Below, one piece after another: positions 33,691 to 42,391 of a stretch of 64,000 nt of DNA. Position 1 is the first letter of the stretch, and each line of letters opens with the position of its first letter. The notes under the pieces were generated by a model that searched no databases, had not been told where the DNA came from, and saw nothing but the letters and a program-made list of their open reading frames with translations. The stretch comes from Methylobacterium sp. E-066 (GTDB lineage Bacteria; Pseudomonadota; Alphaproteobacteria; Rhizobiales; Beijerinckiaceae). Position numbers and translations under genes: made by a program. The DNA is taken from contig NZ_JAKSYO010000118.1 of the NCBI RefSeq assembly GCF_022829635.1, positions 1-64,000 of the forward strand. The letters are read 5' to 3'.

Positions 33691-34732
33691 CGCAATGGAT
33701 CGCGGATTCGAGACCGTGCCCAGCATCGCCCTGACGGATCCGGCGGCTGATCCAGACGCATGGCTCGCGGGAGGGGCGGGAACCCTCGCCGGCCTGCGCA
33801 GCGCCGGCAGTTTCCTGTTGGTCCTGGTGGTGCTGGCCGTCTTCGCGGCCCGGGTGCCGGCGTTCCTGGGCACGGCCAATCTCGGCCTGATCCTGGCGCA
33901 ATCGAGCGTGCTCGGGATCCTGGGCCTCGGGCTGACGCTGGTGCTGATCACCGGCGGCACGGATGTCGTCGCCGGCGGCATCGACCTGTCGCTCGCCGGC
34001 ACCCACGGGCTCTCGGCCGCCGCGTTCGCGGGGCTCAACCAGGCCGGCGCCGGCGATGCCGCCTGCGTGGCCGCGGCGCTCGGCACCGGTCTCGCGGTCG
34101 GCCTCGTGAACGCCATCGCGGTCCTGCGCCTGCGCATCCCGCCGCTGCTCGCGACCCTGGCAACCATGAACATCTGCGCCGGGCTGGAACTGGTAATCAC
34201 CGAGAACACCACCATCCCGGCCGCCTCGCCCCTGATCGAGTGGCTCGGCGGCACCGGACCGCTGGACGTGCCGGTCCTGGGCTACCTCTTGCTCGCCGTG
34301 GCGCTGACCCTTGCGGCGAGCTTACGCCTCACCGCGCTCGGCCCGCGCGCCTCCGCGGTCGGCGCCCATCCGGAGGCCGCCCGCGCCGCCGGCCTCTCGA
34401 TTGGCCGCTACAGGGCCGGCTCCTATCTCGCGAGCGGGCTGTCCGGCGGCCTGGCCGGCATCGCCTCCGTGGCGTTCCTCAACAGCGCGACCGGCGGCTC
34501 CGCCGACATGCTGCTGCCCGTGGTGGCCACGGCCTTCCTGGGCGTGGTGTTCTCGCGCCGCCTGGTCCCGACCGTCCCCGGCACGCTGCTCGCGGCCCTG
34601 TTCGTCGGCAGCCTGACCAACGGCTTCCAGCTCCTGCACGTCTCGACCTACTGGGTGAACGGCATCGAGGGGGCGCTGATCCTCGCCGTCGTGGGGGCGA
34701 CGGCAGCCTCGGCGAAGGGACACGCCGCATGA
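33680..34732 (+). CDS. Ribose-type ABC transporter permease 1
   Basis: A 350-residue RbsC-like inner-membrane protein with about nine to ten helices. The start is GTG 33680, overlapping the ATPase gene, or ATG 33695 (MDRGFETVPS). A ~40-residue cytosolic N-terminal tail precedes the first helix. GLTLVLITGGTDVVAGGIDLSLAGTHGL is the conserved GGIDLS block of RbsC permeases. It ends in an ATGA overlap with the second permease; two different permeases make a heterodimeric channel. Confidence 0.92.
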   Translation: MPPSAMDRGFETVPSIALTDPAADPDAWLAGGAGTLAGLRSAGSFLLVLVVLAVFAARVPAFLGTANLGLILAQSSVLGILGLGLTLVLITGGTDVVAGGIDLSLAGTHGLSAAAFAGLNQAGAGDAACVAAALGTGLAVGLVNAIAVLRLRIPPLLATLATMNICAGLELVITENTTIPAASPLIEWLGGTGPLDVPVLGYLLLAVALTLAASLRLTALGPRASAVGAHPEAARAAGLSIGRYRAGSYLASGLSGGLAGIASVAFLNSATGGSADMLLPVVATAFLGVVFSRRLVPTVPGTLLAALFVGSLTNGFQLLHVSTYWVNGIEGALILAVVGATAASAKGHAA

Positions 34733-35715
34733 GCCTCGTCACGGTGGAACGCCGCCGCCTCGCCCTGCCCGCCGCGGAGATCGTGCGGTTCGGCATCCCG
34801 ATCGCGCTGGTGCTCGTCCTCGTCGCCTTCTCCGCCGCGGCGCCGGGCTTCCTCACGGTGGCGAACGTCACCGGCGTGCTGGTCAACAATGTCGCCCTGG
34901 CGGCGATCGTGGCCATCGCCATGACGCTCGCCGTCGCCGCGGGCGGCACCGACCTGTCGGTCGGGACCGCCGTCGATCTCGGCAGCCTGGCCTTCATCAC
35001 GGCGATCGGCGCCGGCCAGCCGGTCGCCCTGGCCGGCCTCTACGGGCTGCTCGCCGGGATCGGCACCGGGCTGTTCAACGCGCTGCTGATCGCCCGGCTG
35101 TCGATCACGCCGTTCCTGGCGACCCTCGGCACGCTGTTCATCGGCCACAGCCTGCAGCAGCTGACCACCGATGGCGGCAACCCGGTCTACGTCCCGGCCG
35201 ACCGCATCCCGGCCGCGCTGGCCGTCCTCGGCCACGGCGCCGTCCTCGGCGTGCCGCTCGCGCTCTGGCTGGTGCTGATCCTGGGCGTCGGCGCACGGCT
35301 GCTGCTCGAGCGCACGCGCTTCGGACGCGAGGTGCTGGCGGTCGGGACCCAAGTGGAGGTGGCGATCCATTCCGGCCTGCCGGTGCGGCGGATCCTGGCG
35401 CTGGTCTACGTGGCGAGCGCGGCCGTTGCGGCGCTCGCCGGCATCCTGCTCTCGGCGCATGTGAACGCCTACGTGCCGTATGCCGGCAACGCCTACCTGC
35501 TCGACAGCATCGGGGCCGCCTTCATCGGGACCTCGCTCAGCCGGAACCGCCGGCCCAACATCCCCGGCACGATCCTGGGCGTCGTGCTGTTCGCCTTCGT
35601 GACCAACGGCCTGCTGCTCGTCGGCTGGAATTTCTACTGGCAGCAGGTCGGCACCGGCGTGCTGATCTTTTCGACCCTGGCCCTCGCCTTCGCGGGACCG
35701 CGCCTGCACGCCTGA
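34729..35715 (+). CDS. Ribose-type ABC transporter permease 2
   Basis: A 328-residue RbsC-like permease sharing ATGA with permease 1. It keeps MTLAVAAGGTDLSVGTAVDLGSLAF (the GGxDLSVG motif), the TLGTLFIGHSLQQL block and a C-terminal NNFLLL-type end (NGLLLVGWNFYWQQVGTG). About nine membrane helices are predicted. It is the last gene of the four-gene importer operon; 360 bases separate it from the monooxygenase operon. Confidence 0.92.
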   Translation: MSLVTVERRRLALPAAEIVRFGIPIALVLVLVAFSAAAPGFLTVANVTGVLVNNVALAAIVAIAMTLAVAAGGTDLSVGTAVDLGSLAFITAIGAGQPVALAGLYGLLAGIGTGLFNALLIARLSITPFLATLGTLFIGHSLQQLTTDGGNPVYVPADRIPAALAVLGHGAVLGVPLALWLVLILGVGARLLLERTRFGREVLAVGTQVEVAIHSGLPVRRILALVYVASAAVAALAGILLSAHVNAYVPYAGNAYLLDSIGAAFIGTSLSRNRRPNIPGTILGVVLFAFVTNGLLLVGWNFYWQQVGTGVLIFSTLALAFAGPRLHA

Positions 35716-36078
35716 TCGGGAAGACGTTTTTGCGCGGGAGCGCGCGGCATCGAAGCCGGCCGCGGCTCGGAGATCGCGCCCCGTCCTACCGCAGGCGACA
35801 ATAAGAAAACCTTCTTTCGCGCCGCTCGCGAAATAAAGCAGGCCGTTTCATTGACGACTCGGCAGATGCAACGCAAACATTCCACGGCACAACGACGAAT
35901 TTGTCCTCACAATATGCCTGATCGATGGATGATCTGAGAAGCAATCAGCTTCTCGGCAGGGCGATCAACACCATTCTTGCCTGGATACAGCGGCGCGTCG
36001 GTCGCTCGTCTTACCCTGTCTGATACGGCACGCGGGTGCCGCGCGCTGCCGACCCCCGAACCGGACCACACGCCCTCC
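35716..36078. other. Intergenic control region before the monooxygenase operon
   Basis: A 363-base gene-free stretch, distinctly A/T-richer than its flanks at 35800-35960. It holds a perfect 7-base inverted repeat (listed separately) and a TTGACG at 35852 with no good -10 partner. It must contain the promoter of the eight-gene operon that follows. Confidence 0.45.
35936..35954. promoter_or_regulatory. Inverted repeat upstream of the FMN monooxygenase operon
   Basis: GAGAAGC-AATCA-GCTTCTC, perfect 7-base arms with a 5-base spacer, 125 bases before the monooxygenase ATG. Spacing fits a dimeric repressor or activator site. Which protein binds is unknown; no regulator gene lies in the island. 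Confidence 0.35.
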
Positions 36079-37488
36079 ATGACCCGCCAGATCCGCTTCA
36101 ACGCCTTCGACATGAACTGCGTGGGCCACCAGTCGCCGGGGCTGTGGGCGCATCCGCGGGACCGCTCCTGGCAGTACAAGGACTTGGAATACTGGCAGGA
36201 TCTGGCCCGGACTCTCGAACGGGGCATCTTCGACGGGATCTTCATCGCCGACGTCGTCGGCTATTACGACGTCTACAAGGGCTCGAACTGGCACGCCCTG
36301 CATCAGGCGGCGCAGATCCCGGTCAACGATCCGCTCCAGCTCGCCGCCCCGATCGCGCTGGCGACCGAGCATCTCGGCATCGGCATCACCGCCTCGACCT
36401 CGTTCGAGCACCCCTACACCTTCGCGCGCCGGCTCTCGACGGCCGACCATCACACCAAGGGACGGGTCGGCTGGAACATCGTCACCTCGTATCTCGAGAG
36501 CGGCGCGAAGAATGTCGGCCAGGACGGCCTGAAGCGCCACGACAACCGCTACGAAGTCGCGGCGGAATATGTCGAGGTGCTCTACAAGCTGTTCGAGGGC
36601 AGCTGGGAGGACGGCGCGGTCCTGCGGGATCGGGAGCGGCGGATCTTCACCGACCCGTCCAAGGTCCACGAGATCGGGCATCGCGGCCGCCATTTCACGG
36701 TGCCGGGCTACCATCTCTGCGAGCCCTCACCGCAGCGCACGCCGGTGCTCTACCAGGCCGGCGCCTCGGGGCCCGGCAAGGCGTTCGCGGGGCATCACGC
36801 CGAATGCGTGTTCGTGGCTGCGCCCCTGAAGCCGATGCTGAAGGCCTATGTCGCCGATGTGCGCGCGCAGGCCCAGGCCGCCGGGCGCTCGCCCCGCGAC
36901 GTGCTGATCTACAACCTCACCACCGTGATCGTCGCCGAGACCGACGCGGCCGCGCAGAAGAAGTTCGAGGACTACCGGTCCTACGCGTCCTGCGACGGCG
37001 CGCTGGTGTTCATGTCGGGCTGGAGCGGCATCGATTTCGGGCAGTACGCGCCGACCGACCTCGTCAAGAAGGTCGAGACCAACGCCATCGTGTCGATGGT
37101 CGAGCATTTCTCGTCCGCGGAGAACCCCTGGTCGATCGCCGAGCTCGCCCGGTGGGGCGGCATCGGCGGCGTCGGCCCGGTCTTCGTCGGCTCGCCCGCG
37201 ACCGTCGCCGACATCCTGCAGGAATGGGTCGCGGAGACCGATGTCGACGGGTTCAACCTCGCCTACGCCGTGACGCCCGAGAGCTTCGAGGATGCGGTCA
37301 ACCTGCTGGTGCCCGAGCTCCAGCGCCGCGGCGCCTATCCGAAGGCCTACCGCCCCGGGACGCTGCGCGAAAAGCTGTTCGGCCGCGGGCCGTATCTGCC
37401 GGAGACGCATCCGGCCCACGGATTCCGCGACATCGAGGCCGTGAAGGCCCGCGAGGCGGCGCTTCGCCCCGCCGCTGCGGCCGAGTGA
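36079..37488 (+). CDS. NtaA/DmoA-family FMN-dependent monooxygenase
   Basis: A 469-residue luciferase-like (LLM) flavin monooxygenase starting at ATG 36079 (MTRQIRFNAFDMNCVGHQSPGLWAHPRD). The family includes nitrilotriacetate monooxygenase NtaA, dibenzothiophene-sulfone monooxygenase DszA and dimethyl-sulfide monooxygenase DmoA, all using FMNH2 from a separate reductase. Conserved pieces: EYWQDLARTLERGIFDGIFIADV, TASTSFEHPYTFARRLSTADHHTKGRVGWNIVTS, and LYQAGASGPGKAFA. It is cytosolic. It is the first gene of an operon whose next gene overlaps by GTGA. No reductase is in the operon, so FMNH2 must come in trans. Confidence 0.92.
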   Translation: MTRQIRFNAFDMNCVGHQSPGLWAHPRDRSWQYKDLEYWQDLARTLERGIFDGIFIADVVGYYDVYKGSNWHALHQAAQIPVNDPLQLAAPIALATEHLGIGITASTSFEHPYTFARRLSTADHHTKGRVGWNIVTSYLESGAKNVGQDGLKRHDNRYEVAAEYVEVLYKLFEGSWEDGAVLRDRERRIFTDPSKVHEIGHRGRHFTVPGYHLCEPSPQRTPVLYQAGASGPGKAFAGHHAECVFVAAPLKPMLKAYVADVRAQAQAAGRSPRDVLIYNLTTVIVAETDAAAQKKFEDYRSYASCDGALVFMSGWSGIDFGQYAPTDLVKKVETNAIVSMVEHFSSAENPWSIAELARWGGIGGVGPVFVGSPATVADILQEWVAETDVDGFNLAYAVTPESFEDAVNLLVPELQRRGAYPKAYRPGTLREKLFGRGPYLPETHPAHGFRDIEAVKAREAALRPAAAAE

Positions 37489-38282
37489 GGCCGGCCTTGT
37501 CCGACACGATCCTCGAACTCACCGATGTCTCGCTGGCGTTCAAGGGCATCAAGGCGATCAACGGCTTGAGCTTCGCGGTCCGGCGCGGCGAGATCTGCGC
37601 GCTGATCGGCCCGAACGGAGCCGGCAAGAGTTCGCTGCTCAACATCCTCAACGGGGTTTACCGGGCGGAGTCCGGCACGGTCGTGTTCGAGGGCGAGCAT
37701 TTCCACCGCATGGAGCCGATGAAAGCCGCGCGGCGCGGCATCGGCCGCAGCTTCCAGAACAATGCGCTGTTCTCAGGCATGAGCGTGCTCGACAACGTGA
37801 TCGTCGGCCTGTCGCGACACGCGAAGGCGACGCTCGTCGAGGAGGCCCTGCGCTTGCCCCGCGCCTCGACACAGGAGGCCGCGTTCCGCGAGAGGGCTCG
37901 CGAGGTGCTGCACCTGTTCGACCTCGATCTTCATGCCGGCACGGTCGTCGGTACGCTGCCTTATGGCGTCCAGAAGAAGGTCGAACTCGCCCGCGCCATC
38001 GTCGCGAAACCCACGCTCCTTCTACTCGACGAGCCGCTGGCGGGCATGAACGCGCGCGAAAAGGAAGAGATCGCCGCGATCATCGGACGGCTGAACCGCG
38101 ACCTGAAGCTGACCATCGTGCTCATTGAACACGATATCGGGATCGTGCTTCGGCTCGCCGACCACGTCGTCGTTCTCGACTACGGGCGCAAGCTTGCCGA
38201 CGGCCCGCCCGAGACCATCCGCAGCAACCCTGACGTGATCGCCGCCTATATCGGCTCGGACCGTGCGGAGAGGGCCGCATGA
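37485..38282 (+). CDS. Branched-chain-type ABC transporter ATP-binding protein (LivG-like)
   Basis: About 265 residues from GTG 37485, overlapping the monooxygenase stop; TTG 37497 is an alternative. Walker A is GPNGAGKSS (near residue 43), the LivG-type signature LPYGVQKKVELARA replaces LSGGQ, and Walker B is LLLLDEPLAGM. The C-terminus DVIAAYIGSDRAE matches LivG's conserved IxxYLG end. It is followed by LivH-like permease with an ATGA overlap. Fusion to a monooxygenase operon suggests the substrate is not a simple amino acid. Confidence 0.93.
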   Translation: MRPALSDTILELTDVSLAFKGIKAINGLSFAVRRGEICALIGPNGAGKSSLLNILNGVYRAESGTVVFEGEHFHRMEPMKAARRGIGRSFQNNALFSGMSVLDNVIVGLSRHAKATLVEEALRLPRASTQEAAFRERAREVLHLFDLDLHAGTVVGTLPYGVQKKVELARAIVAKPTLLLLDEPLAGMNAREKEEIAAIIGRLNRDLKLTIVLIEHDIGIVLRLADHVVVLDYGRKLADGPPETIRSNPDVIAAYIGSDRAERAA

Positions 38283-39160
38283 GCCTGTTCCTCGAAACCC
38301 TGATCGGCGGGGTTCTGGCCGGCACCCTGTACGCGTTGGTCGCGATCGGCTTCGTGTTGATCTACAAGGCCTCGGGCGTCTTCAACTATGCGCAGGGCTC
38401 GATCCTGCTCTTCGGCGCCCTGGCCTTCGTGTCCCTGAAGGACGCGGGCGTGCCGGTCGCCGGCGCCCTTGCGATCACGGTCGGCCTCCTCATCGTCACG
38501 GCGATCGCGATCGAGCGGCTTCTGCTCAGGCCGCTCACCAATCGCAGCCCCCTCACGCTGTTCATGGCGACGCTGGGGCTCTCCTATGTGGCGGAAGGCG
38601 TCGCGCAGGGCTTCATGGGATCGCAGGTTCGCGCCCTCGATCTCGGCATCGAGGATCTGCCGATGTTCCTCGGCGATATCATGATCAGCCAGTTCGATCT
38701 CATCGCTGCCGGCGTGGCCGCTCTGCTTGTGATCGCCCTGTCGCTGCTGTTCAACCGCACACGCATCGGCATCCAGCTCCGCGGCGTCGCCAATGATACC
38801 CTCGCCGCGCTGTCCCTCGGCATCGACATCAACCGCATCTGGCAGATCGTCTGGGCGGTGGCGGGCCTTGTCGGTCTCGTGTCCGGGCTGCTCTGGGGCG
38901 CCCGCCAGGGCGTGCAGTTCTCGCTGTCGCTCGTAGTTCTCAAGGCGCTTCCCGTGCTGATCATCGGTGGCTTCACCTCCATCGCGGGCGCCATCGTCGG
39001 CGGCGTGGTCGTGGGCGCCGGAGAAAGCCTCGCCGAAACGTATATCGGCCCGTTCCTGGGTGGCGGCATCACGCCCTGGTTCGCTTACGCGCTGGCCCTG
39101 GTCTTCCTCTTCATCCGTCCGGCCGGCCTGTTGGGCGAACGGCAGATCGAGCGGGTCTGA
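38279..39160 (+). CDS. Branched-chain-type ABC permease (LivH-like)
   Basis: A 293-residue membrane protein with about eight helices. It starts at an ATG sharing ATGA with the LivG-like gene. GVLAGTLYALVAIGFVLIYKASGVFNYAQGSILLFGAL is the LivH signature. The conserved cytosolic EAA-like loop follows at GIQLRGVANDTLAALSLGIDINRI. Codons here and in the next two genes are less GC-rich than those of the flanking ribose-type transporters. Confidence 0.93.
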   Translation: MSLFLETLIGGVLAGTLYALVAIGFVLIYKASGVFNYAQGSILLFGALAFVSLKDAGVPVAGALAITVGLLIVTAIAIERLLLRPLTNRSPLTLFMATLGLSYVAEGVAQGFMGSQVRALDLGIEDLPMFLGDIMISQFDLIAAGVAALLVIALSLLFNRTRIGIQLRGVANDTLAALSLGIDINRIWQIVWAVAGLVGLVSGLLWGARQGVQFSLSLVVLKALPVLIIGGFTSIAGAIVGGVVVGAGESLAETYIGPFLGGGITPWFAYALALVFLFIRPAGLLGERQIERV

Positions 39161-39164
39161 CGCC

Positions 39165-40232
39165 ATGGACCACGTCGGTCTACGCTCCGATGTCCCGCCT
39201 TCGTCCATCGTTGTCGCGCCCCGCGCCTTTGGCGTGGCGGCTGTCACGGCTCTCGTTCTGACGGTGCCGTTTCTGACCACGGAATATTGGGTCAACGCGA
39301 TCATCGTGCCGTTCCTGATCCTGTCCCTGGCGGGGCTCGGACTCAATCTCCTCACCGGCTATGCGGGCCAGCTCTCGCTCGGCAGCGGCGCATTCATGAT
39401 GGTGGGCGCCTACGCGACCTTCGCACTTCAGCTCCGCGTGCCCGCGCTTCCGCTGCCCTTTGCCTTCATTCTCGCCGGCCTGGTGGCGGGGGTTGTCGGC
39501 CTCTTCTTCGGGCTGCCCTCGCGGCGCATCAAAGGCTTCTACCTGATCGTCAGCACGCTTGCGGCGCAGTTCTTCTTCGAGTGGCTGTTCCTCAAGTTCC
39601 CGTGGTTCTACAACGGCAACTCGTCGGCCACGATCGCGTTGGCACGCGGCCTTTCGGTCTTCGGACTCAACGCCGAAAACCCACCCGGACGCTACTGGCT
39701 GACTCTCGGCACGGTCGCGATCCTGACGCTGCTGTCGTGGAACCTCATCCGGAGCCAGACGGGCCGCAATTGGATGGCGGTGCGTGACATGGATGCGGCC
39801 GCCGCGGTGATCGGGGTGCCGACCCGGAGCGCCAAGCTGCAGGCCTTCTTCGTGTCGAGCTTCATCCTCGGCATCGCGGGCGCACTCTGGGCCTTCGCCT
39901 ATCTCGGCTCGGCCAGCGTGCAGAGCTTCGGCCTTTCACGATCCTACCAGATCCTCTTCATCATCATCATCGGAGGCCTCGGCACTATCTGCGGCGCCTT
40001 CCTCGGCGCTGCGTTCGTCAGCCTGCTGCCCCTGGCTCTCGACTGGTCGTTCCAGCACCTGTTCGCCGGGCAGGTCGATGAAGGCCTGCGTCAGAACATC
40101 CAGAAGGCGATCTTCGGCGTCCTCATCATCGGGTTCCTGATCAAGGAGCCCGAGGGCCTCGCGCGGCTTCTCGCTTTGCCGAACCTGCGCCGTTCGAGCC
40201 GCCGCACCCTCTTCCCTTCAGTCAGGAGATAA
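39165..40232 (+). CDS. Branched-chain-type ABC permease (LivM-like)
   Basis: A 355-residue permease from ATG 39165, four bases after livH-like. About ten helices; GLGLNLLTGYAGQLSLGSGAFMMVGAY is the LivM signature, and IRSQTGRNWMAVRDMDAAAAVIGVPTRSAKL is the coupling loop to the ATPase. It ends only four bases before the substrate-binding-protein gene. Confidence 0.93.
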   Translation: MDHVGLRSDVPPSSIVVAPRAFGVAAVTALVLTVPFLTTEYWVNAIIVPFLILSLAGLGLNLLTGYAGQLSLGSGAFMMVGAYATFALQLRVPALPLPFAFILAGLVAGVVGLFFGLPSRRIKGFYLIVSTLAAQFFFEWLFLKFPWFYNGNSSATIALARGLSVFGLNAENPPGRYWLTLGTVAILTLLSWNLIRSQTGRNWMAVRDMDAAAAVIGVPTRSAKLQAFFVSSFILGIAGALWAFAYLGSASVQSFGLSRSYQILFIIIIGGLGTICGAFLGAAFVSLLPLALDWSFQHLFAGQVDEGLRQNIQKAIFGVLIIGFLIKEPEGLARLLALPNLRRSSRRTLFPSVRR

Positions 40233-40236
40233 AACC

Positions 40237-41574
40237 GTGAGACGATTGCTGCTCGCCGCGCTTCTCGCCGGCACCGTGCTCGGTGGTGGCGCACCCGCCT
40301 GCGCGGCAGAGGTCAGCCAATACATCCCGCTCCCCACGTATCGTGTCGGTGCCTATGCGTCGTCCGGCGAGCTCTGGTGGGCGGGCGAGCGCGATTACTT
40401 CCGCTACATCAACGAGGTCGAAGGCGGCGTCGAAGGCGTCAAGCTCAACTACGAAGAGTTCGAGACCGAGTGGAGCCCCGATCGTACGGTCGAGGTCTAC
40501 GAGCGCGTCAAAGCAGGCAAGGACGGCTCGCCGCTCGCCTTCTTCTTCACCCACGGAACGCCGGCCACCTACGCGCTCCTCGAAAAGGCGGCGGCCGACA
40601 AGATCCCGCTGATCGATCCGGCGGGCGGCAAGACCGAAAGCGTGGACGGAGCGGTGTTCCCCTACGCGTTCCCACTCCTCTTCAGCTACTACAGCCAGGC
40701 TTCGACCGGCATCAACTACATCGCCTCCAAGGTCGGTGGTCTCGACAAGCTGAAAGGCCTGAAGATCGCGACCGTCTACCATGACAGCGCCTATGGGCGG
40801 GCGAGCCAGCCTGCCGTCGACGCGCTCGCGAAGACATACGGCTTCGAGAACATCCAGATCCCGGTTGCCGATCCGGGCAGCGAGCAATCGCCGCAATGGC
40901 GCCAAATCCGCGAGGTGAAGCCGGATTGGATCTTCTTGCGGACCTGGGGCGTCTCGACCGTCGTAGCCCTGAAGACCGCGCAGCGGTTCGGCTTCCCGGC
41001 TAACCGCATCATCGGCGACGTGTGGGCGGGGTCCGAATCCGATACGATCCCGGCCGGCAGCGCGGCGGTCGGCTATTCAGCGCTGGCGCCCTATCCAGGC
41101 GGAACGGACTTCGAGATCCACAAGCGCCTGAAGGCCGAGATCCTCGACAAGGGCAAGTCGAACCTGCGCGATGCCAAATTGTTCGGCGCGGTCAACTACA
41201 ACGTCGGCCTCGTCAACGCCGCGCTCGCGGTCGAGGCGCTCCGCACGGGCTACAAGCATTTCGGCGCGCGTCCGCTCAACGGCGAGGAGGGCCGCTGGGC
41301 CTTCGAGCACCTGACGATCGATCCGGCCCGGCTGAAGCAGATCGGCTTCGATGGACTGCTCCAGCCCATTGCCATCACGCCCACCGATCACGAGGGCGGC
41401 GGCGCGGCCCGCATCCAGAGTTGGGACGGCTCGAAATGGGTGCTGCAGACGGATTGGATCAAGGCCGATCACGCGCTGCTCACCCCCCTCATCAAGGCTG
41501 GCGCCGCGGCCTACGCCAAGGAGAAGGGCATCACGCCCCGCTCCGCGGATTCCGCCGAGGCGGCGGCCCGGTGA
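40237..41574 (+). CDS. Liv-type ABC transporter substrate-binding protein
   Basis: A 445-residue periplasmic protein from GTG 40237 with AGGAG nine bases upstream. Residues 1-24 form a Sec signal ending PACAAEV. The mature part belongs to the Peripla_BP_6 group (YRVGAYASSGELWWAGERDYFRYINE, then SPDRTVEVYERV; FFFTHGTPATYALLEK). Members of this subgroup often bind aromatic or other organic acids rather than leucine. It lies between its permeases and ATPase LivF, so the set LivG-H-M-K-F is complete. Confidence 0.9.
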   Translation: MRRLLLAALLAGTVLGGGAPACAAEVSQYIPLPTYRVGAYASSGELWWAGERDYFRYINEVEGGVEGVKLNYEEFETEWSPDRTVEVYERVKAGKDGSPLAFFFTHGTPATYALLEKAAADKIPLIDPAGGKTESVDGAVFPYAFPLLFSYYSQASTGINYIASKVGGLDKLKGLKIATVYHDSAYGRASQPAVDALAKTYGFENIQIPVADPGSEQSPQWRQIREVKPDWIFLRTWGVSTVVALKTAQRFGFPANRIIGDVWAGSESDTIPAGSAAVGYSALAPYPGGTDFEIHKRLKAEILDKGKSNLRDAKLFGAVNYNVGLVNAALAVEALRTGYKHFGARPLNGEEGRWAFEHLTIDPARLKQIGFDGLLQPIAITPTDHEGGGAARIQSWDGSKWVLQTDWIKADHALLTPLIKAGAAAYAKEKGITPRSADSAEAAAR

Positions 41575-42359
41575 CCCGGGCTGTCGAGGCCGGCCTAGTG
41601 CGGCCGCCCTTCCTCGACGTGGAGGCGATCGAGGCCGTCTACGGGGCCTCGATCCTGGCCCTCCACGACGTGTCCCTGAGCGTCGCCCGGGGTGAGATCG
41701 TGGCGCTGGTCGGCCCGAACGGCGCCGGCAAGACCACGACCCTGCGGGCGATCTCGAACCTGCTGGGCGCTCAGCGGGGCGCCCTGCGCGGCGGCACGAT
41801 CCGATGGCAGGGCGAGGAGACCCGGCGGCTCGATCCGTCCGATCTCGTGGCGCGCGGCATCGTCCAGGTGCTGGAGGGCCGGCACGTCTTCGGGCAGCTC
41901 ACCGTGGAGGAGAACCTGCTCACCGGCGGGTATCTGCGCCGTCCGAGCCGGCGGCAGCTCGCCGCGGATCTCGATCGGGTCTACGGCTGGTTCCCGCGCC
42001 TGAAAGAACGCCGCAGCGCACGGGCCGGCCTCACCTCCGGTGGCGAGCAGCAGATGGTCGCCATCGGCCGCGCGCTGATGACCCGTCCGACCCTGCTCCT
42101 CCTCGACGAGCCCTCGATGGGCCTCGCCCCGATCATCGTCGCCGAAATCTTCGCGATCATCGCCCGCCTCAACCGCGAGGAGGGCTTGAGCGTCCTGATC
42201 GCCGAGCAGAGCGCGAACCTCGTGCTCGACCACGCCGACCGCGCCATCGTGCTGGAGAGCGGGCGCGTGGTCGCCTCGGGCCCCTCCGCCGAACTCGCCG
42301 CCAGCGGCCGTCTCGCCGCGCTGTATCTCGGCGGCGCAGACGCGCCGACGCGGCACTGA
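41571..42359 (+). CDS. Branched-chain-type ABC transporter ATP-binding protein (LivF-like)
   Basis: A 262-residue ATPase from GTG 41571, overlapping the binding-protein stop by GTGA. Walker A GPNGAGKTT, signature LTSGGEQQMVAIGRALM and Walker B LLLLDEPSMGL are intact, with the GLAPIIV continuation typical of LivF. It completes the importer encoded between the FMN monooxygenase and the SfnB-like gene. Confidence 0.93.
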   Translation: MTRAVEAGLVRPPFLDVEAIEAVYGASILALHDVSLSVARGEIVALVGPNGAGKTTTLRAISNLLGAQRGALRGGTIRWQGEETRRLDPSDLVARGIVQVLEGRHVFGQLTVEENLLTGGYLRRPSRRQLAADLDRVYGWFPRLKERRSARAGLTSGGEQQMVAIGRALMTRPTLLLLDEPSMGLAPIIVAEIFAIIARLNREEGLSVLIAEQSANLVLDHADRAIVLESGRVVASGPSAELAASGRLAALYLGGADAPTRH

Positions 42360-42391
42360 TCTTCAATCCTCGCCCGGACGAGACCGACCCG

